DNA of 64,000 nucleotides from GCA-016699895 sp964633435 (GTDB lineage: Bacteria > Patescibacteriota > Saccharimonadia > Saccharimonadales > Saccharimonadaceae). Within the stretch, counting starts at the first letter, position 1; every line of letters begins with the position of its first letter. Shown in pieces: positions 44,123 through 55,740 of this stretch. The position numbers and the translations under genes are program-made. The DNA is taken from NCBI GenBank assembly GCA_964633435.1, contig CAZWHA010000003.1, forward strand, positions 47,361 to 111,360. Direction: 5' to 3'. The notes under the pieces were generated by a model. The model made no database searches and had not been told where the DNA came from. It saw only the letters and a list, made by a program, of their open reading frames with translations.

Positions 44123-45579
44123 AGTCTTATACTCTCCAAAATCTTAGCTACTTCTCCATCAATCTTCTTTATATCTTCCAAAATATCTTCCGGCGTCTTC
44201 AGCTCGTCCGTCTCTGGCTCGTGTGGATTTTTAACTCCAATGTCGAAGGTGGTTTGGTCGAGGTTTTCGACGTTGACCGTCCATGAGTTTTCGCTCGTTT
44301 CGCGGGTTTTGTATTTAGTGAGGAAATCATCGAAATCGTGAATGTTCAGTGGATTGGTTTTGCCGAGGTTACGGCCAGGATCGAGCTGGTAGTACCAGAT
44401 TTCGCGCGTTGGCTCGCCCTTGCGGAAGAAAAGCACGACAGTCTTCACGCCTGTAGAGCCAGTGGCGCTAAATACGCCGCCGGCCAGGTCGAGAATAGTG
44501 TGCAGATTGTAGCCCTCAAGCAATTCCTTGCGAATTTTGCCGGTTGCACCATTTGGCTCGTTGGTCAGGAAGGTGTTTTTGATAACGATTGCTGCTTCAC
44601 CGCCAGCGCGGAGCTTTTTCATGAAGTGTTGCAAGAATAGGTTGGCCGTTTCACGCGTCTGCACCTTGAAGTTACGCTGGACTTCTGGCCGCTCGCTGCC
44701 GCCAAACGGCGGATTTGCCAAGATGTAGTCGTAGCGGTCTTTTTCTTGAATCGCCCGCGTATCTTCGTTCAGCGTGTTGGCGTGAATCATGTTTGGCGAC
44801 TCGATGCCGTGCAGGATCATATTCATCGTGCCGAGTAGGTACGGCTCTGGCTTTTTGTTCTTGCCGTAAAACGTTTCTTCTTTCAGAAATTTCAGCTCGC
44901 CAGCAGTCTTCACCTTGCTACGCAAGTAGGTGTAGGTTTCCGTCAGGAATCCGCCCGAGCCAGCCGCACCGTCATAAATCGTACGACCAAGCTGAGGATC
45001 AATTGCTTTTATCATCGCCTGAATGAGTGGCCGCGGCGTGTAATACTCGCCGCTTCGCCCTGCCCCACCCATAAGCTTCAGCCGGTCTTCGTAGAGTGCC
45101 GACAGCTGGTCGAGCTCGTCTTGCGTTTGAAATTGCATGGTGTCGATAATATCGATGACCTCGCGCAGGTTGCGTCCATTCTGAATTTTATTTATGACCT
45201 CGCCAAAGACCTCACCAATTTTGTAAATGAGCGACTTCGGGTCGTTCTCGGTGCTTTTGAATGATTTGAGATATCGAAACAGCTGTCCGTTGACGAATTC
45301 TATCAGGTCATGGCCTGTCAATTGTGCGGAAATATCAGGCTTACCACTTGCCAGTTTCGGCGCCGCCCAACTATCCCACTGAAACTCCTGCTTGAATAAA
45401 GGATCATAAACCTGATCATGAAACACCGCCTCGGTCTTCCGCGTATCCTCCAGGTCATCAAGATATTTCAAAAACAAAATCCACGACATCTGCGCCATGT
45501 AATCATTCGCGCCATTTGTCCCCGCATCCTCAAAGAGAATGTTGTCGATGCGTTTGAATTCTGTACGTATGTCTACCAT
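44119..45579 (-). CDS. hsdM: Type I restriction enzyme, M (methylase) subunit
   Basis: 486 residues. N-terminal helical HsdM domain (MVDIRTEFKRIDNILFEDAG...SWILFLKYLDDLE), SAM motif I IYDGAAGSGGFLTETY, catalytic NPPFGG for N6-adenine methylation, and the usual helical C-terminus. First gene of the operon hsdM - TIGR04141 - Abi_C - hsdS - hsdR. An in-frame ATG at 45600 is possible; 45579 fits the family N-terminus and has GAAGAA just upstream. Confidence 0.95.
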   Translation of the reverse strand: MVDIRTEFKRIDNILFEDAGTNGANDYMAQMSWILFLKYLDDLEDTRKTEAVFHDQVYDPLFKQEFQWDSWAAPKLASGKPDISAQLTGHDLIEFVNGQLFRYLKSFKSTENDPKSLIYKIGEVFGEVINKIQNGRNLREVIDIIDTMQFQTQDELDQLSALYEDRLKLMGGAGRSGEYYTPRPLIQAMIKAIDPQLGRTIYDGAAGSGGFLTETYTYLRSKVKTAGELKFLKEETFYGKNKKPEPYLLGTMNMILHGIESPNMIHANTLNEDTRAIQEKDRYDYILANPPFGGSERPEVQRNFKVQTRETANLFLQHFMKKLRAGGEAAIVIKNTFLTNEPNGATGKIRKELLEGYNLHTILDLAGGVFSATGSTGVKTVVLFFRKGEPTREIWYYQLDPGRNLGKTNPLNIHDFDDFLTKYKTRETSENSWTVNVENLDQTTFDIGVKNPHEPETDELKTPEDILEDIKKIDGEVAKILESIRL

Positions 45580-45696
45580 TTCTTCAGACCATTTTACCAC
45601 ATATGAAATACCGAAGAATTGATGCGGGATTGATATAACTATTTACCGCTGAGCTCTGATATATTGGCGAATAAAGTACCCGGTCTATTATTATCG

Positions 45697-46164
45697 CTAG
45701 CCCTGCCTCGTAATTGTGTGGTATAAAGAAGCCAGTTCTATCAAATTTCCCTCTATTACCACCGGCTCCATGGCCAGTATTTCCTCATGGCCATTTTGGT
45801 GCGGTACGGGGTTGAGTAGAAATATCGGCTTTTCGTACACAAACGCGGCTGTCATTTCCATCAGTGTATTGGTGCCGATGTAGTTTGCGATGTCGTTTTT
45901 GTCGTAATTGCACACCAGCACGGCCTTGGCCCGCGCAATATTCGCGAAATGGCGCCGCACTAGCCGGCCTTTGTGCGCAGCGATTTCCGCGTTAGAAGCC
46001 TGCTGCCAATCAAACTTTTGCTCGCTCATCTCGGGCGTAGAAACACTCAGGCCCATCTGGCGCAGCTCGGCAATCACGTTCTTCATCTCCGCCGCATGTG
46101 CCATAGAGCCGCACACCGCGATGTCGGTGGCTTTGGGGTTAAATTCGCGGGTAAATTTGTTCAT
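45697..46164 (-). CDS. Nucleoside 2-deoxyribosyltransferase-like protein
   Basis: 155 residues. IAVCGSMAHAAEMKNVIAEL at the N-terminus and AKAVLVCNYDKNDIANYIGTNTLMEM with the acidic/N-rich loop are typical of the NDT-like Rossmann family, which move bases between deoxyribose units or hydrolyse nucleotides. The usual catalytic Glu is probably the one in LMEMTAAF. Immediately follows the cupin gene's stop (no gap). Confidence 0.75.
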   Translation of the reverse strand: MNKFTREFNPKATDIAVCGSMAHAAEMKNVIAELRQMGLSVSTPEMSEQKFDWQQASNAEIAAHKGRLVRRHFANIARAKAVLVCNYDKNDIANYIGTNTLMEMTAAFVYEKPIFLLNPVPHQNGHEEILAMEPVVIEGNLIELASLYHTITRQG

Positions 46165-46518
46165 TCAGAATTCGCTCTCATCAATCACCCGCACCTCATG
46201 CTCATGCGCCGGGTCAAATTTCGGCGTCGTCACCAGCACCATCTTCATTGTGCCATAGTAATACATCCTATGTCCCGGCGGGACAACTACCAAATCACCT
46301 TGCGTCACGTCGTGTTTTTCGCCATCTATCACATATGTGCCGCTGCCCTCGATGATAAACCACTGATACGTGCTCATATCGCTATACCATTCCTGCAGAT
46401 GGCCTTTCTCTACCTCTTCGTATACAACGCCCGATGGCGCGTCGGTGTCATACAGCGTAATATCGACACCGAATTTATGGATTTTGCGCGTGTTGTCTTT
46501 CTTGAAAACGTAGGTCAT
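46165..46518 (-). CDS. Cupin-domain protein
   Basis: 117 residues, a single cupin barrel: YQWFIIEGSGTYVIDGEKHDV and GDLVVVPPGHRMYYYG are the two cupin motifs, though the classical metal His in motif 1 is reduced, so it may be a binding rather than catalytic cupin. AAAGG ribosome site upstream. Forms a two-gene unit with the deoxyribosyltransferase-like gene. Confidence 0.85.
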   Translation of the reverse strand: MTYVFKKDNTRKIHKFGVDITLYDTDAPSGVVYEEVEKGHLQEWYSDMSTYQWFIIEGSGTYVIDGEKHDVTQGDLVVVPPGHRMYYYGTMKMVLVTTPKFDPAHEHEVRVIDESEF

Positions 46519-46657
46519 CTGAATTACCTTTCAACTTAACTTTGCTAGTGGTTTTATTTTATCATGTTTCGATGGCGAGATATTCATTTGGGATGACTTG
46601 CTGTCCCTGAAAAATTCCTGTAAAATGATAGCTAAGTCAACTTTTTCGGAGGAATAT

Positions 46658-47164
46658 ATGGGCAATAATGCATCCAAAAAGCAATCTAGCAAAAAACCAA
46701 CCAAAACGACCAAAAACTGGTTCAAGCCGAAACGGCAGACTGTCAAAAATGCTTTGATATTCTCTATTATCATCATAGCAATCCTGGGGATAGGCGAGCT
46801 GGGCCGCAAGGCGGGCTATTGGGGCGAGCCAGATGCTCTACGTTTGATTAAAACTGAAAAGATTGCGAGTAAGGATCTGTTGGGACTGGAACTGGTTGAG
46901 AGTGAACAATTTGGAGACGGTATCTTGCTGCAGAGAAAAGTTCCTCCATTGATACAGAACTGGTTTAGGATTGAAGATGATGAGATGGAGAAAATCACTA
47001 ACGAGATAGCGAAGTACGCAGAGTCTGATGGATGGGTGCAAAATACGTCGTATCATAACAATTGGGTGGGACGCAAGCGTCTCAAGAATGACCTAGAGCT
47101 AACCCTGTTCATTAACAAATACGAAGATGAAGGAAAAATTATGATATATGTGGGGGTGCATTGA
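46658..47164 (+). CDS. Hypothetical single-pass membrane protein
   Basis: 168 residues from ATG 46658, which has a GGAGGA ribosome site 5 bases upstream; an in-frame ATG further up (46598) lacks one. Lys/Thr/Ser-rich N-terminus of about 30 residues, a membrane helix (about 33-52), and an outer domain of about 115 residues. Not recognised. Its stop overlaps the TTG start of the SGNH gene, so the two are co-transcribed. Confidence 0.7.
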   Translation: MGNNASKKQSSKKPTKTTKNWFKPKRQTVKNALIFSIIIIAILGIGELGRKAGYWGEPDALRLIKTEKIASKDLLGLELVESEQFGDGILLQRKVPPLIQNWFRIEDDEMEKITNEIAKYAESDGWVQNTSYHNNWVGRKRLKNDLELTLFINKYEDEGKIMIYVGVH

Positions 47165-47691
47165 GTAAAGTCGGTAGTTTTCGCAGTGGTCTACATGTAT
47201 TTATCGTGGCTTTAGCTTTTTTAACGACACTCTCCTTATCTGGTGCGACTGACTCCAAAGCGGCAATAATTGTCACAAACCAGAAGGCGTTGACGGTAGC
47301 CTTACTGGGCGATTCTTATTCGGCTGGCAATGGTGCCGGTGGTTACTACGGAGAGCCTGGTGCGTATCTCAGTTATAATAACTGGGCGCATCACTATGTT
47401 AATTGGCTGAACAGCCAGGGAATTAAAACGACTCTCAACAGTTTCGCTTATGACGGAAAGACTAGTACGGGTGTGCGAGAACAGGTCGACAAGGTTTCAG
47501 AAAACACTGATCTAGTCATGCTGACAGCCGGTGGTAACGACGTTAAATTTGCAGATATTGTGATCAATTGTTTTGTTTTTGTCGCCAGTGATGGCCGCGT
47601 GTGTCGTGACTTGATTAACGATGCTGATTCAAAATTAGACAGTACAATGTCAAGTACGAAGCTGATATTCGAGGATCTGAAGATCGATTAA
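47161..47691 (+). CDS. Secreted SGNH-hydrolase/vWA protein, N-terminal part (frameshifted)
   Basis: 176 residues from TTG 47161. A signal peptide (about 10-35, ending near DSKA) is followed by the first blocks of an SGNH/GDSL esterase: VALLGDSYSAGNGAGG with the nucleophile Ser and TAGGNDVKF with the Asn of block III. The frame stops at TAA 47689, but the protein clearly continues in another frame (RLSSDARVILVGYPLL from 47685), where the catalytic His lies. One base appears lost near 47683-47686. Either a recent mutation or a sequence error. Confidence 0.8.
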   Translation: MSKVGSFRSGLHVFIVALAFLTTLSLSGATDSKAAIIVTNQKALTVALLGDSYSAGNGAGGYYGEPGAYLSYNNWAHHYVNWLNSQGIKTTLNSFAYDGKTSTGVREQVDKVSENTDLVMLTAGGNDVKFADIVINCFVFVASDGRVCRDLINDADSKLDSTMSSTKLIFEDLKID

Positions 47692-47750
47692 GTTCCGATG
47701 CTCGGGTCATCCTGGTCGGCTATCCCCTGCTCAGTACAGATAGTGACTAT

Positions 47751-49445
47751 GTGCTGCGATGGTGTAATCAATATACGTTGGCTGGAAACTGCATAGCTCA
47801 TGACAGTTATGACGTCTCGGCTGCAGTGCGTGCGGTCGGGCAAAAGGCTACCCAGAAACAGGCGGAGCTCGTCGCTGAATGGAACGCGAATCATGCCATG
47901 AAAGCCATTTATGTTGATAATATTAACGAGGCATTTGCAGGTCATGAGCCAAATCCTTCACAGCTCTCTCGCAATTCTCAGCGTTGGATCAATGAGTTCT
48001 TTGAGACCGAGGGTAGAGCGAACGATAACGGCGATACCGAGGCGATTTTCAGTCCTGATTACCATAACTGGTATCACCCCAACATCACTGGCCATCAAAA
48101 GATCGCTGATCAAATTGTCGCAAAGGTCGGCATTCCGTCCTCGGCGCACGACATCGCGTCCAATAGTGGTGATATCGACGTAGCCTTTGTCGTTGATACC
48201 AGCAAGTCCATGGGGCCTTCGTTGTCCCAGGTTAAACAAGATATCAAGCAAGCTGCTTTCAAGTATCGACAACAGGCTCGGACGATTCGTTTCGCCTTGA
48301 TCGATTACCGTGATCAGTCGAGCTATGTCGCCCAGGTTCAGTCAGATTTTACCTATGACGTTAATGCATTTAATGCGGCTGTCAATAATTTGTGGTTTGG
48401 TAATGACGATACAAACTCTGCCTCGTTTCATAGTGGCGCGATGACCGCGATGGACCTTAACTGGCGAGCTGGTGTACGCAAACTAATAGTAGCGATTGGC
48501 AATCTGCCGGCGCAGGATCCAGAGCCGTTCACGAACTATACTTGGCAAATCGTTAGACAAAGAACCTACGAGATGGATCCCGTCGAAGTCTACGCGATTG
48601 ACAATCAAGGTTCTGCCCTGACCGACAGCATCGCGGATCTGGTCAATGGTACGGGCGGACGGGCTTTTGTAAATGCGAATAATGTCTATGATGCGGCGTC
48701 GGACATTATCGATCACTCGACCAATAAACCATTTGGCTGGATTCAGGGCCCCTATATTGTCAAGGTTGGCCAGTCGTTGACGCTCGATGCTCGGGCCTCG
48801 TATGCGGTGATCGGATCGATTGCTAGTATCGATTGGGATTTGAATGGCGATAGCGTATTTGAGACGAATTCTAGTGACTTGCTGTATGAACGTCTATTTA
48901 CTACAGAGTTTAGTGGTACGATTGGGGTTCGGGTTACTGATACGAATGGCGAAGTTGGCATTGGCTCGACCTACCTCGATGTGACGGACGACGGTGATTC
49001 GATCCCGCGCTCGATCGACAATTGTCCCGATATTGCCAATCAAAACCAGGCTGATTTCGACAACGATGGGATTGGCGATGACTGTGATAGTGAGGTTGAT
49101 TATAGTAGCTTAATAATTACGTATGATGATGAAGTTGATGATCAAACAAACTCCGATCAGGATTTGGTGAATCAGCCGCAAACTGTCGCGTTGACGACGA
49201 CGCCTGTTTTTGCACTCGCTACATTTGCCGAGCCAAATCAGTTTACGGCTGGAATTAGCGATGAGTTTAGTTTCAATAACAGTAGTACTGTATCCAACCA
49301 GGCAAATGACTTGGCCAAGGATATCAAATCAGATCTCGAGTCTAGCACCACGTTATGGATGGTCGTGATCATTACTCTTGCCGGCGTAATGGTGGTCGCC
49401 GTTACTGCAATTATCTATCAATCAAAAAAGCCCAGAGTTAGCTAG
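47751..49445 (+). CDS. Secreted SGNH-hydrolase/vWA protein, C-terminal part
   Basis: Frame open from about 47628; first ATG at 47751, but the true start is the upstream fragment. Contains the end of the SGNH fold with catalytic WYHPNITGH (about 107-115), a von Willebrand A domain with MIDAS motif DTSKS (149-153), a PKD-like beta domain (about 330-415), a thrombospondin type 3 calcium repeat DNCPDIANQNQADFDNDGIG (about 423-442), a Thr/Asn-rich stalk and a C-terminal membrane helix with a KKPRVS tail. No LPxTG motif. Likely a surface lipase/esterase-adhesin; its size and domains suggest contact with other cells. Confidence 0.8.
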   Translation: MLRWCNQYTLAGNCIAHDSYDVSAAVRAVGQKATQKQAELVAEWNANHAMKAIYVDNINEAFAGHEPNPSQLSRNSQRWINEFFETEGRANDNGDTEAIFSPDYHNWYHPNITGHQKIADQIVAKVGIPSSAHDIASNSGDIDVAFVVDTSKSMGPSLSQVKQDIKQAAFKYRQQARTIRFALIDYRDQSSYVAQVQSDFTYDVNAFNAAVNNLWFGNDDTNSASFHSGAMTAMDLNWRAGVRKLIVAIGNLPAQDPEPFTNYTWQIVRQRTYEMDPVEVYAIDNQGSALTDSIADLVNGTGGRAFVNANNVYDAASDIIDHSTNKPFGWIQGPYIVKVGQSLTLDARASYAVIGSIASIDWDLNGDSVFETNSSDLLYERLFTTEFSGTIGVRVTDTNGEVGIGSTYLDVTDDGDSIPRSIDNCPDIANQNQADFDNDGIGDDCDSEVDYSSLIITYDDEVDDQTNSDQDLVNQPQTVALTTTPVFALATFAEPNQFTAGISDEFSFNNSSTVSNQANDLAKDIKSDLESSTTLWMVVIITLAGVMVVAVTAIIYQSKKPRVS

Positions 49446-49466
49446 GTTTTTTTGTAGGCGGAGATG

Positions 49467-50954
49467 TCACCTATCGTTTTCCGATTTTTTTCGTTGAGAT
49501 TTTTCTGATAGGACTACAAACGTATCGAAATAATGCCGCATCATATCAATCGTTAGAGAGTACAATTTATCAAGTTCGCCGACTTTAACTCTAAAGATCA
49601 TCTGGGTGATGTTTCCTTTATTATCTTTTTTGACCTCATTATTTGCGGTAGTGATTAAATCCATTAGGCTATCAGAGCTGTAATTTTCGTGATGTACAAT
49701 CTGCTTGCGTGCCTTATTAACGGTAGTAATTGTTGAGACATGCTCTGACTTATCGATACCTAACTCATCGAGTGCAATTTCTACAGAGTGTTTGAATGTT
49801 GGCCGAGATAAAACTTGATATATAGTAGCTGCGTCCTTCAAGTAGAAATCCTTCACTCCATCAGATAGCTTATGTTCGATAGATTTAATAGCCTTAAGTA
49901 CGTCTTCTATCTCGGTAAATATCTTTGTTTTGTTGGCTTTATTCGTCTGGCTAATTTTATTCTGTGCTATTGCTTCTGATAAGCCTTGAAAGCCAACGAT
50001 AAGGCTAATTGCCTCGTGGTCAAGCAGCTCTGGCCGTTTACCGTATGCGTGATGCACGAGAGATGATAGCGAAAGGCCGATTTTGCTTGTAACCGACAGT
50101 GTATCATTTGCATCAGGATTCATGGCAAAATATAGGCACTTTAAGAATATCTCAAGATGGAGTTCTGTTTCTACTGATATAATTGAGCGAAACTCAGGGG
50201 TATCGCTATGGGGTGCATATAGCTTGCTGTAGTCGAAAATAAAATCAATATCAGGACCGAGCTGAAAACGTACGATATTACAGTCCGTAGTGCCATGTAC
50301 CAGAAGCCAATACGACTTAAAGGCAAACAACGCCGGACTGAGTGATTGAAAACCAAAATTCTTCTCGGTTGTATCTTTAGCAATAAAGGCAATACGCCCA
50401 TTCATATCCAGTGGCTTTGCCGAACGAACATGGATACTACCCGATGACCACGAGTAGGTGGAATTAGCTTCAGCACTATATCGAGAAAATGCGGCAGTGC
50501 TTAAGTTAGAAAATCTGGCGCTTTTTTCAAGATATATCTTGCCATTCTTACCATATTTGTCTATTTTTTGAGTGAGCTGCTGTTTCTCGGGAATTGCGTC
50601 GATCACTACTCGGATCTCATCGAATTCTTCAAGAATATGATTGATGCCCTTGGATAGCGGCCAATGCATACTGAGCTTCATACTATGTTGAGAAGATTGG
50701 CCGCCCCAGTCCATTGAGTGAAAATCGCGGAGTATTAATGGTGCAAAATAGCCGTCGGATGTCTCAAGTACTGTAAGAACGCTATAATGCGACTTTAAGA
50801 TGTCACTATTGAACTGTACGTTGAGACTCAATGTTTCAGTATTAAAGGAACCGTAACCATTAACAACTACGTTCTTGTTATTAATATCTAGTAGACGAAT
50901 TTTACCGACATACATTCTCCGTTTAAATTTGTACGACACCTCTGTTCTATTCAT
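49467..50954 (-). CDS. HEPN-domain protein, ApeA-like (putative antiviral ribonuclease)
   Basis: 495 residues. The N-terminal 250 residues are beta-rich with a pattern like ApeA N-terminal domains; the C-terminal part is helical and carries RKQIVHH (416-422), an Rx4H motif (R416, H421) typical of HEPN ribonucleases of abortive-infection systems. Promoter TTGATG-18-TACAGT ends 6 bases before ATG 50954, so it is a separate leaderless unit. A+T-rich relative to secA beside it. The RNase role is inferred from the motif; the ApeA relation is from memory of the fold pattern. Confidence 0.55.
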   Translation of the reverse strand: MNRTEVSYKFKRRMYVGKIRLLDINNKNVVVNGYGSFNTETLSLNVQFNSDILKSHYSVLTVLETSDGYFAPLILRDFHSMDWGGQSSQHSMKLSMHWPLSKGINHILEEFDEIRVVIDAIPEKQQLTQKIDKYGKNGKIYLEKSARFSNLSTAAFSRYSAEANSTYSWSSGSIHVRSAKPLDMNGRIAFIAKDTTEKNFGFQSLSPALFAFKSYWLLVHGTTDCNIVRFQLGPDIDFIFDYSKLYAPHSDTPEFRSIISVETELHLEIFLKCLYFAMNPDANDTLSVTSKIGLSLSSLVHHAYGKRPELLDHEAISLIVGFQGLSEAIAQNKISQTNKANKTKIFTEIEDVLKAIKSIEHKLSDGVKDFYLKDAATIYQVLSRPTFKHSVEIALDELGIDKSEHVSTITTVNKARKQIVHHENYSSDSLMDLITTANNEVKKDNKGNITQMIFRVKVGELDKLYSLTIDMMRHYFDTFVVLSEKSQRKKSENDR

Positions 50955-51049
50955 ATGCTTACTGTATGTACTCTATGCTCTTATCATCAAATATCGTTTT
51001 ACTAAAACTTGGCGAAGATGACGAGTTTCGAGTCTTGGCTACAAAAACT

Positions 51050-53890
<2,841 letters not shown>

Positions 53891-53951
53891 GATGAAAACT
53901 CCCTCACTTTATGATAATGACTATTGTAGCAAATTGGGTCGAGAAATACCA

Positions 53952-54332
53952 CTATTTACGGCGCAGCGAGCGCTTGACCATGGCCATAAAACCGCCGGTG
54001 CGAACACCGTCAGCGCGGCGCTCGGTTTTGTACTTGCTGATCTGGGCACGCAGTTTGGCTTCGACGATATCGACGGCCGCCAGCGCATTTGGCGCCGATT
54101 CCTTGGCGAAGAGCTTTTTGTCGGGCAAGGTCAGCACGGCTTCACATTCGTACTTGTTGTTGTCCTTTTTATTGACCTCGGCGATTTTGACGCTCGCAAA
54201 GGCCGAAGTACGAGCCTTTTTCGGAATATAGTCAATCAGTTTTGCGATCTTTTTTTGGGTGTAGTCAGTAGTTTTTTTGTCCAGTTCCAGGTGAATGCCG
54301 GTGATTTCAATATTTAAGCTGGTGTCGCTCAT
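53952..54332 (-). CDS. hpf: Ribosome hibernation promoting factor
   Basis: 126 residues, HPF/RaiA fold (LNIEITGIHLELDKKTTDYTQKKI, YECEAVLTLPDKKLFAKE, AAVDIVEAKLRAQISKYK) with a short basic tail and no long-form dimerisation domain. Binds the 30S decoding site in resting cells. AGGAGGA 6 bases before ATG 54332. Between serS and secA on the same strand. Confidence 0.92.
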   Translation of the reverse strand: MSDTSLNIEITGIHLELDKKTTDYTQKKIAKLIDYIPKKARTSAFASVKIAEVNKKDNNKYECEAVLTLPDKKLFAKESAPNALAAVDIVEAKLRAQISKYKTERRADGVRTGGFMAMVKRSLRRK

Positions 54333-54359
54333 GTGTATCCTCCTATGGTTACTATTTTA

Positions 54360-55658
54360 TCACAACGTCTGGCGGTTGCCGAGGTATGGCCGCAGGACCT
54401 CGGGGATGACGACCTGGCCCTCGGCTGTCTGGCAGTTTTCGATAATTGCCACTAGTGGTCGTTCGGAAAACACCGTCGCGTCATTGGTATGCACTAGTTC
54501 TACCTTGCCGTCAGTTCGGCGGACACGTGTCTTCATTGGGCGGGCTTGGTAATCGGTAATGTAATCAGCCGTGTGAGTTTCGCGGTAGGCGTTCTGCCCT
54601 GGTAGCCAGGTGTTAATATCTACACCCTTGGCATTTGGCCGACCAATGTCCGCCGTGCATTTTTCGAGCGTTTGAAATGGCAGGCCTAGCTGCGACATCA
54701 GGTATTCCTGAATCGCGACCATAAACAGATGTTCGTTTAGCCCGGCCTCGGCTGTCGTGAAGCTCTCCATTTCGAGCTTGTTAAATTGATGTAGACGGAA
54801 AATACCCTCGGCGTCCTTGCCATACGTCCCGGCTTCGCGACGAAATGCCGTCGTATATCCTACGAGGCGCAGTGGCAAATCAGCCTCTTGCAAGATCTCG
54901 TTCATATACATCGGTGCCATGGTGTGTTCAGCGCTAGCGTTCAGCCAGAGGTCTTCGTCTTCGAGCTTGTAGGTCTGCTCTTCTTTGTTGAGTCGGCCGG
55001 TTGCCTGGAATACATCGGTTCTGGCTACTGCCGGAGGGATGACGGGCATGAAAGGTTTATTGCTGACGCCTTGTAGGCCATTCACATCGATAATGTGCTG
55101 TAGTGTCTCGGGCGAACCGAGCACGTCCATGCCGTATTGCCACAGCGCCATTTCGAGTCGCACCAGGTCGCCCTTCAGGTACGCAAATCTGGCACCGGCG
55201 ATTTTCGCGGCGCGTTCTTTGTCGATCCAGTCACGTGTCTCGGCAATTTCCCAGTGGGTTTTCGGGGTAAAATCGAACTGTGGCTTCTCGCCAATTGTTT
55301 TCACCACGACATTTTCATCCTCGCTCGACCCGACTGGCACGCTATCCAGCGCAACGTTCGGCACTGATTTCAGCAGTTCCAGGTATTCAGTCTCTAAACT
55401 GGTCAAGTAATTTTCCTGTTCAGCTAGCTCGATTTTGATCTGTTTACCTTCGTCAATCAGAGTCTGTTCGGGTTTGCCACCTTTCATTTTGGCGGCATTT
55501 TGATTGCGGCGTTCTCGCAGGTCATCGACTCGTTGCTGCAGAGTTCGACGATCATCATCAAGCTTTAAGAGGCTACGAATATCAACAACATAACCTTTTT
55601 GACGAGTTGATTCCTGGACACGATCGGCATTCTCACGGATAAATTTGATGTCTAACAT
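54360..55658 (-). CDS. serS: Seryl-tRNA synthetase
   Basis: 432 residues. N-terminal coiled-coil arm (about 30-110), class II motif 2 FRREAGTYGKDAEGIFRLHQFNK (quoted in part) and motif 3 near the C-terminus, with IEILTCSA-type aminoacylation segments diverged. Charges tRNA-Ser. An extended -10 TGC-TACAAT ends 6 bases before ATG 55658, so the start is MLDIKFIREN and the message leaderless. Divergent from the ATP-grasp-like gene. Confidence 0.96.
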   Translation of the reverse strand: MLDIKFIRENADRVQESTRQKGYVVDIRSLLKLDDDRRTLQQRVDDLRERRNQNAAKMKGGKPEQTLIDEGKQIKIELAEQENYLTSLETEYLELLKSVPNVALDSVPVGSSEDENVVVKTIGEKPQFDFTPKTHWEIAETRDWIDKERAAKIAGARFAYLKGDLVRLEMALWQYGMDVLGSPETLQHIIDVNGLQGVSNKPFMPVIPPAVARTDVFQATGRLNKEEQTYKLEDEDLWLNASAEHTMAPMYMNEILQEADLPLRLVGYTTAFRREAGTYGKDAEGIFRLHQFNKLEMESFTTAEAGLNEHLFMVAIQEYLMSQLGLPFQTLEKCTADIGRPNAKGVDINTWLPGQNAYRETHTADYITDYQARPMKTRVRRTDGKVELVHTNDATVFSERPLVAIIENCQTAEGQVVIPEVLRPYLGNRQTL

Positions 55659-55700
55659 ACAGCTATTGTAGCACAAATAGCGATGCGACCACAGAATTAA

Positions 55701-55729
55701 TTGACAAATAAACGAAAATAATGTATAAT
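55701..55729 (+). promoter_or_regulatory. Consensus promoter of the 55741 gene
   Basis: TTGACA (55701-55706), 17-base spacer, TATAAT (55724-55729), 11 bases before ATG 55741. Both hexamers match the sigma-70 consensus exactly, the strongest-looking promoter in the window. Confidence 0.9.
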
Positions 55730-55740
55730 GGTAAGATACG

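Noticed and set aside
49330..49445. Sortase sorting signal at the end of the vWA protein
   Set aside because: A C-terminal helix and basic tail are present but no LPxTG-like motif precedes them.
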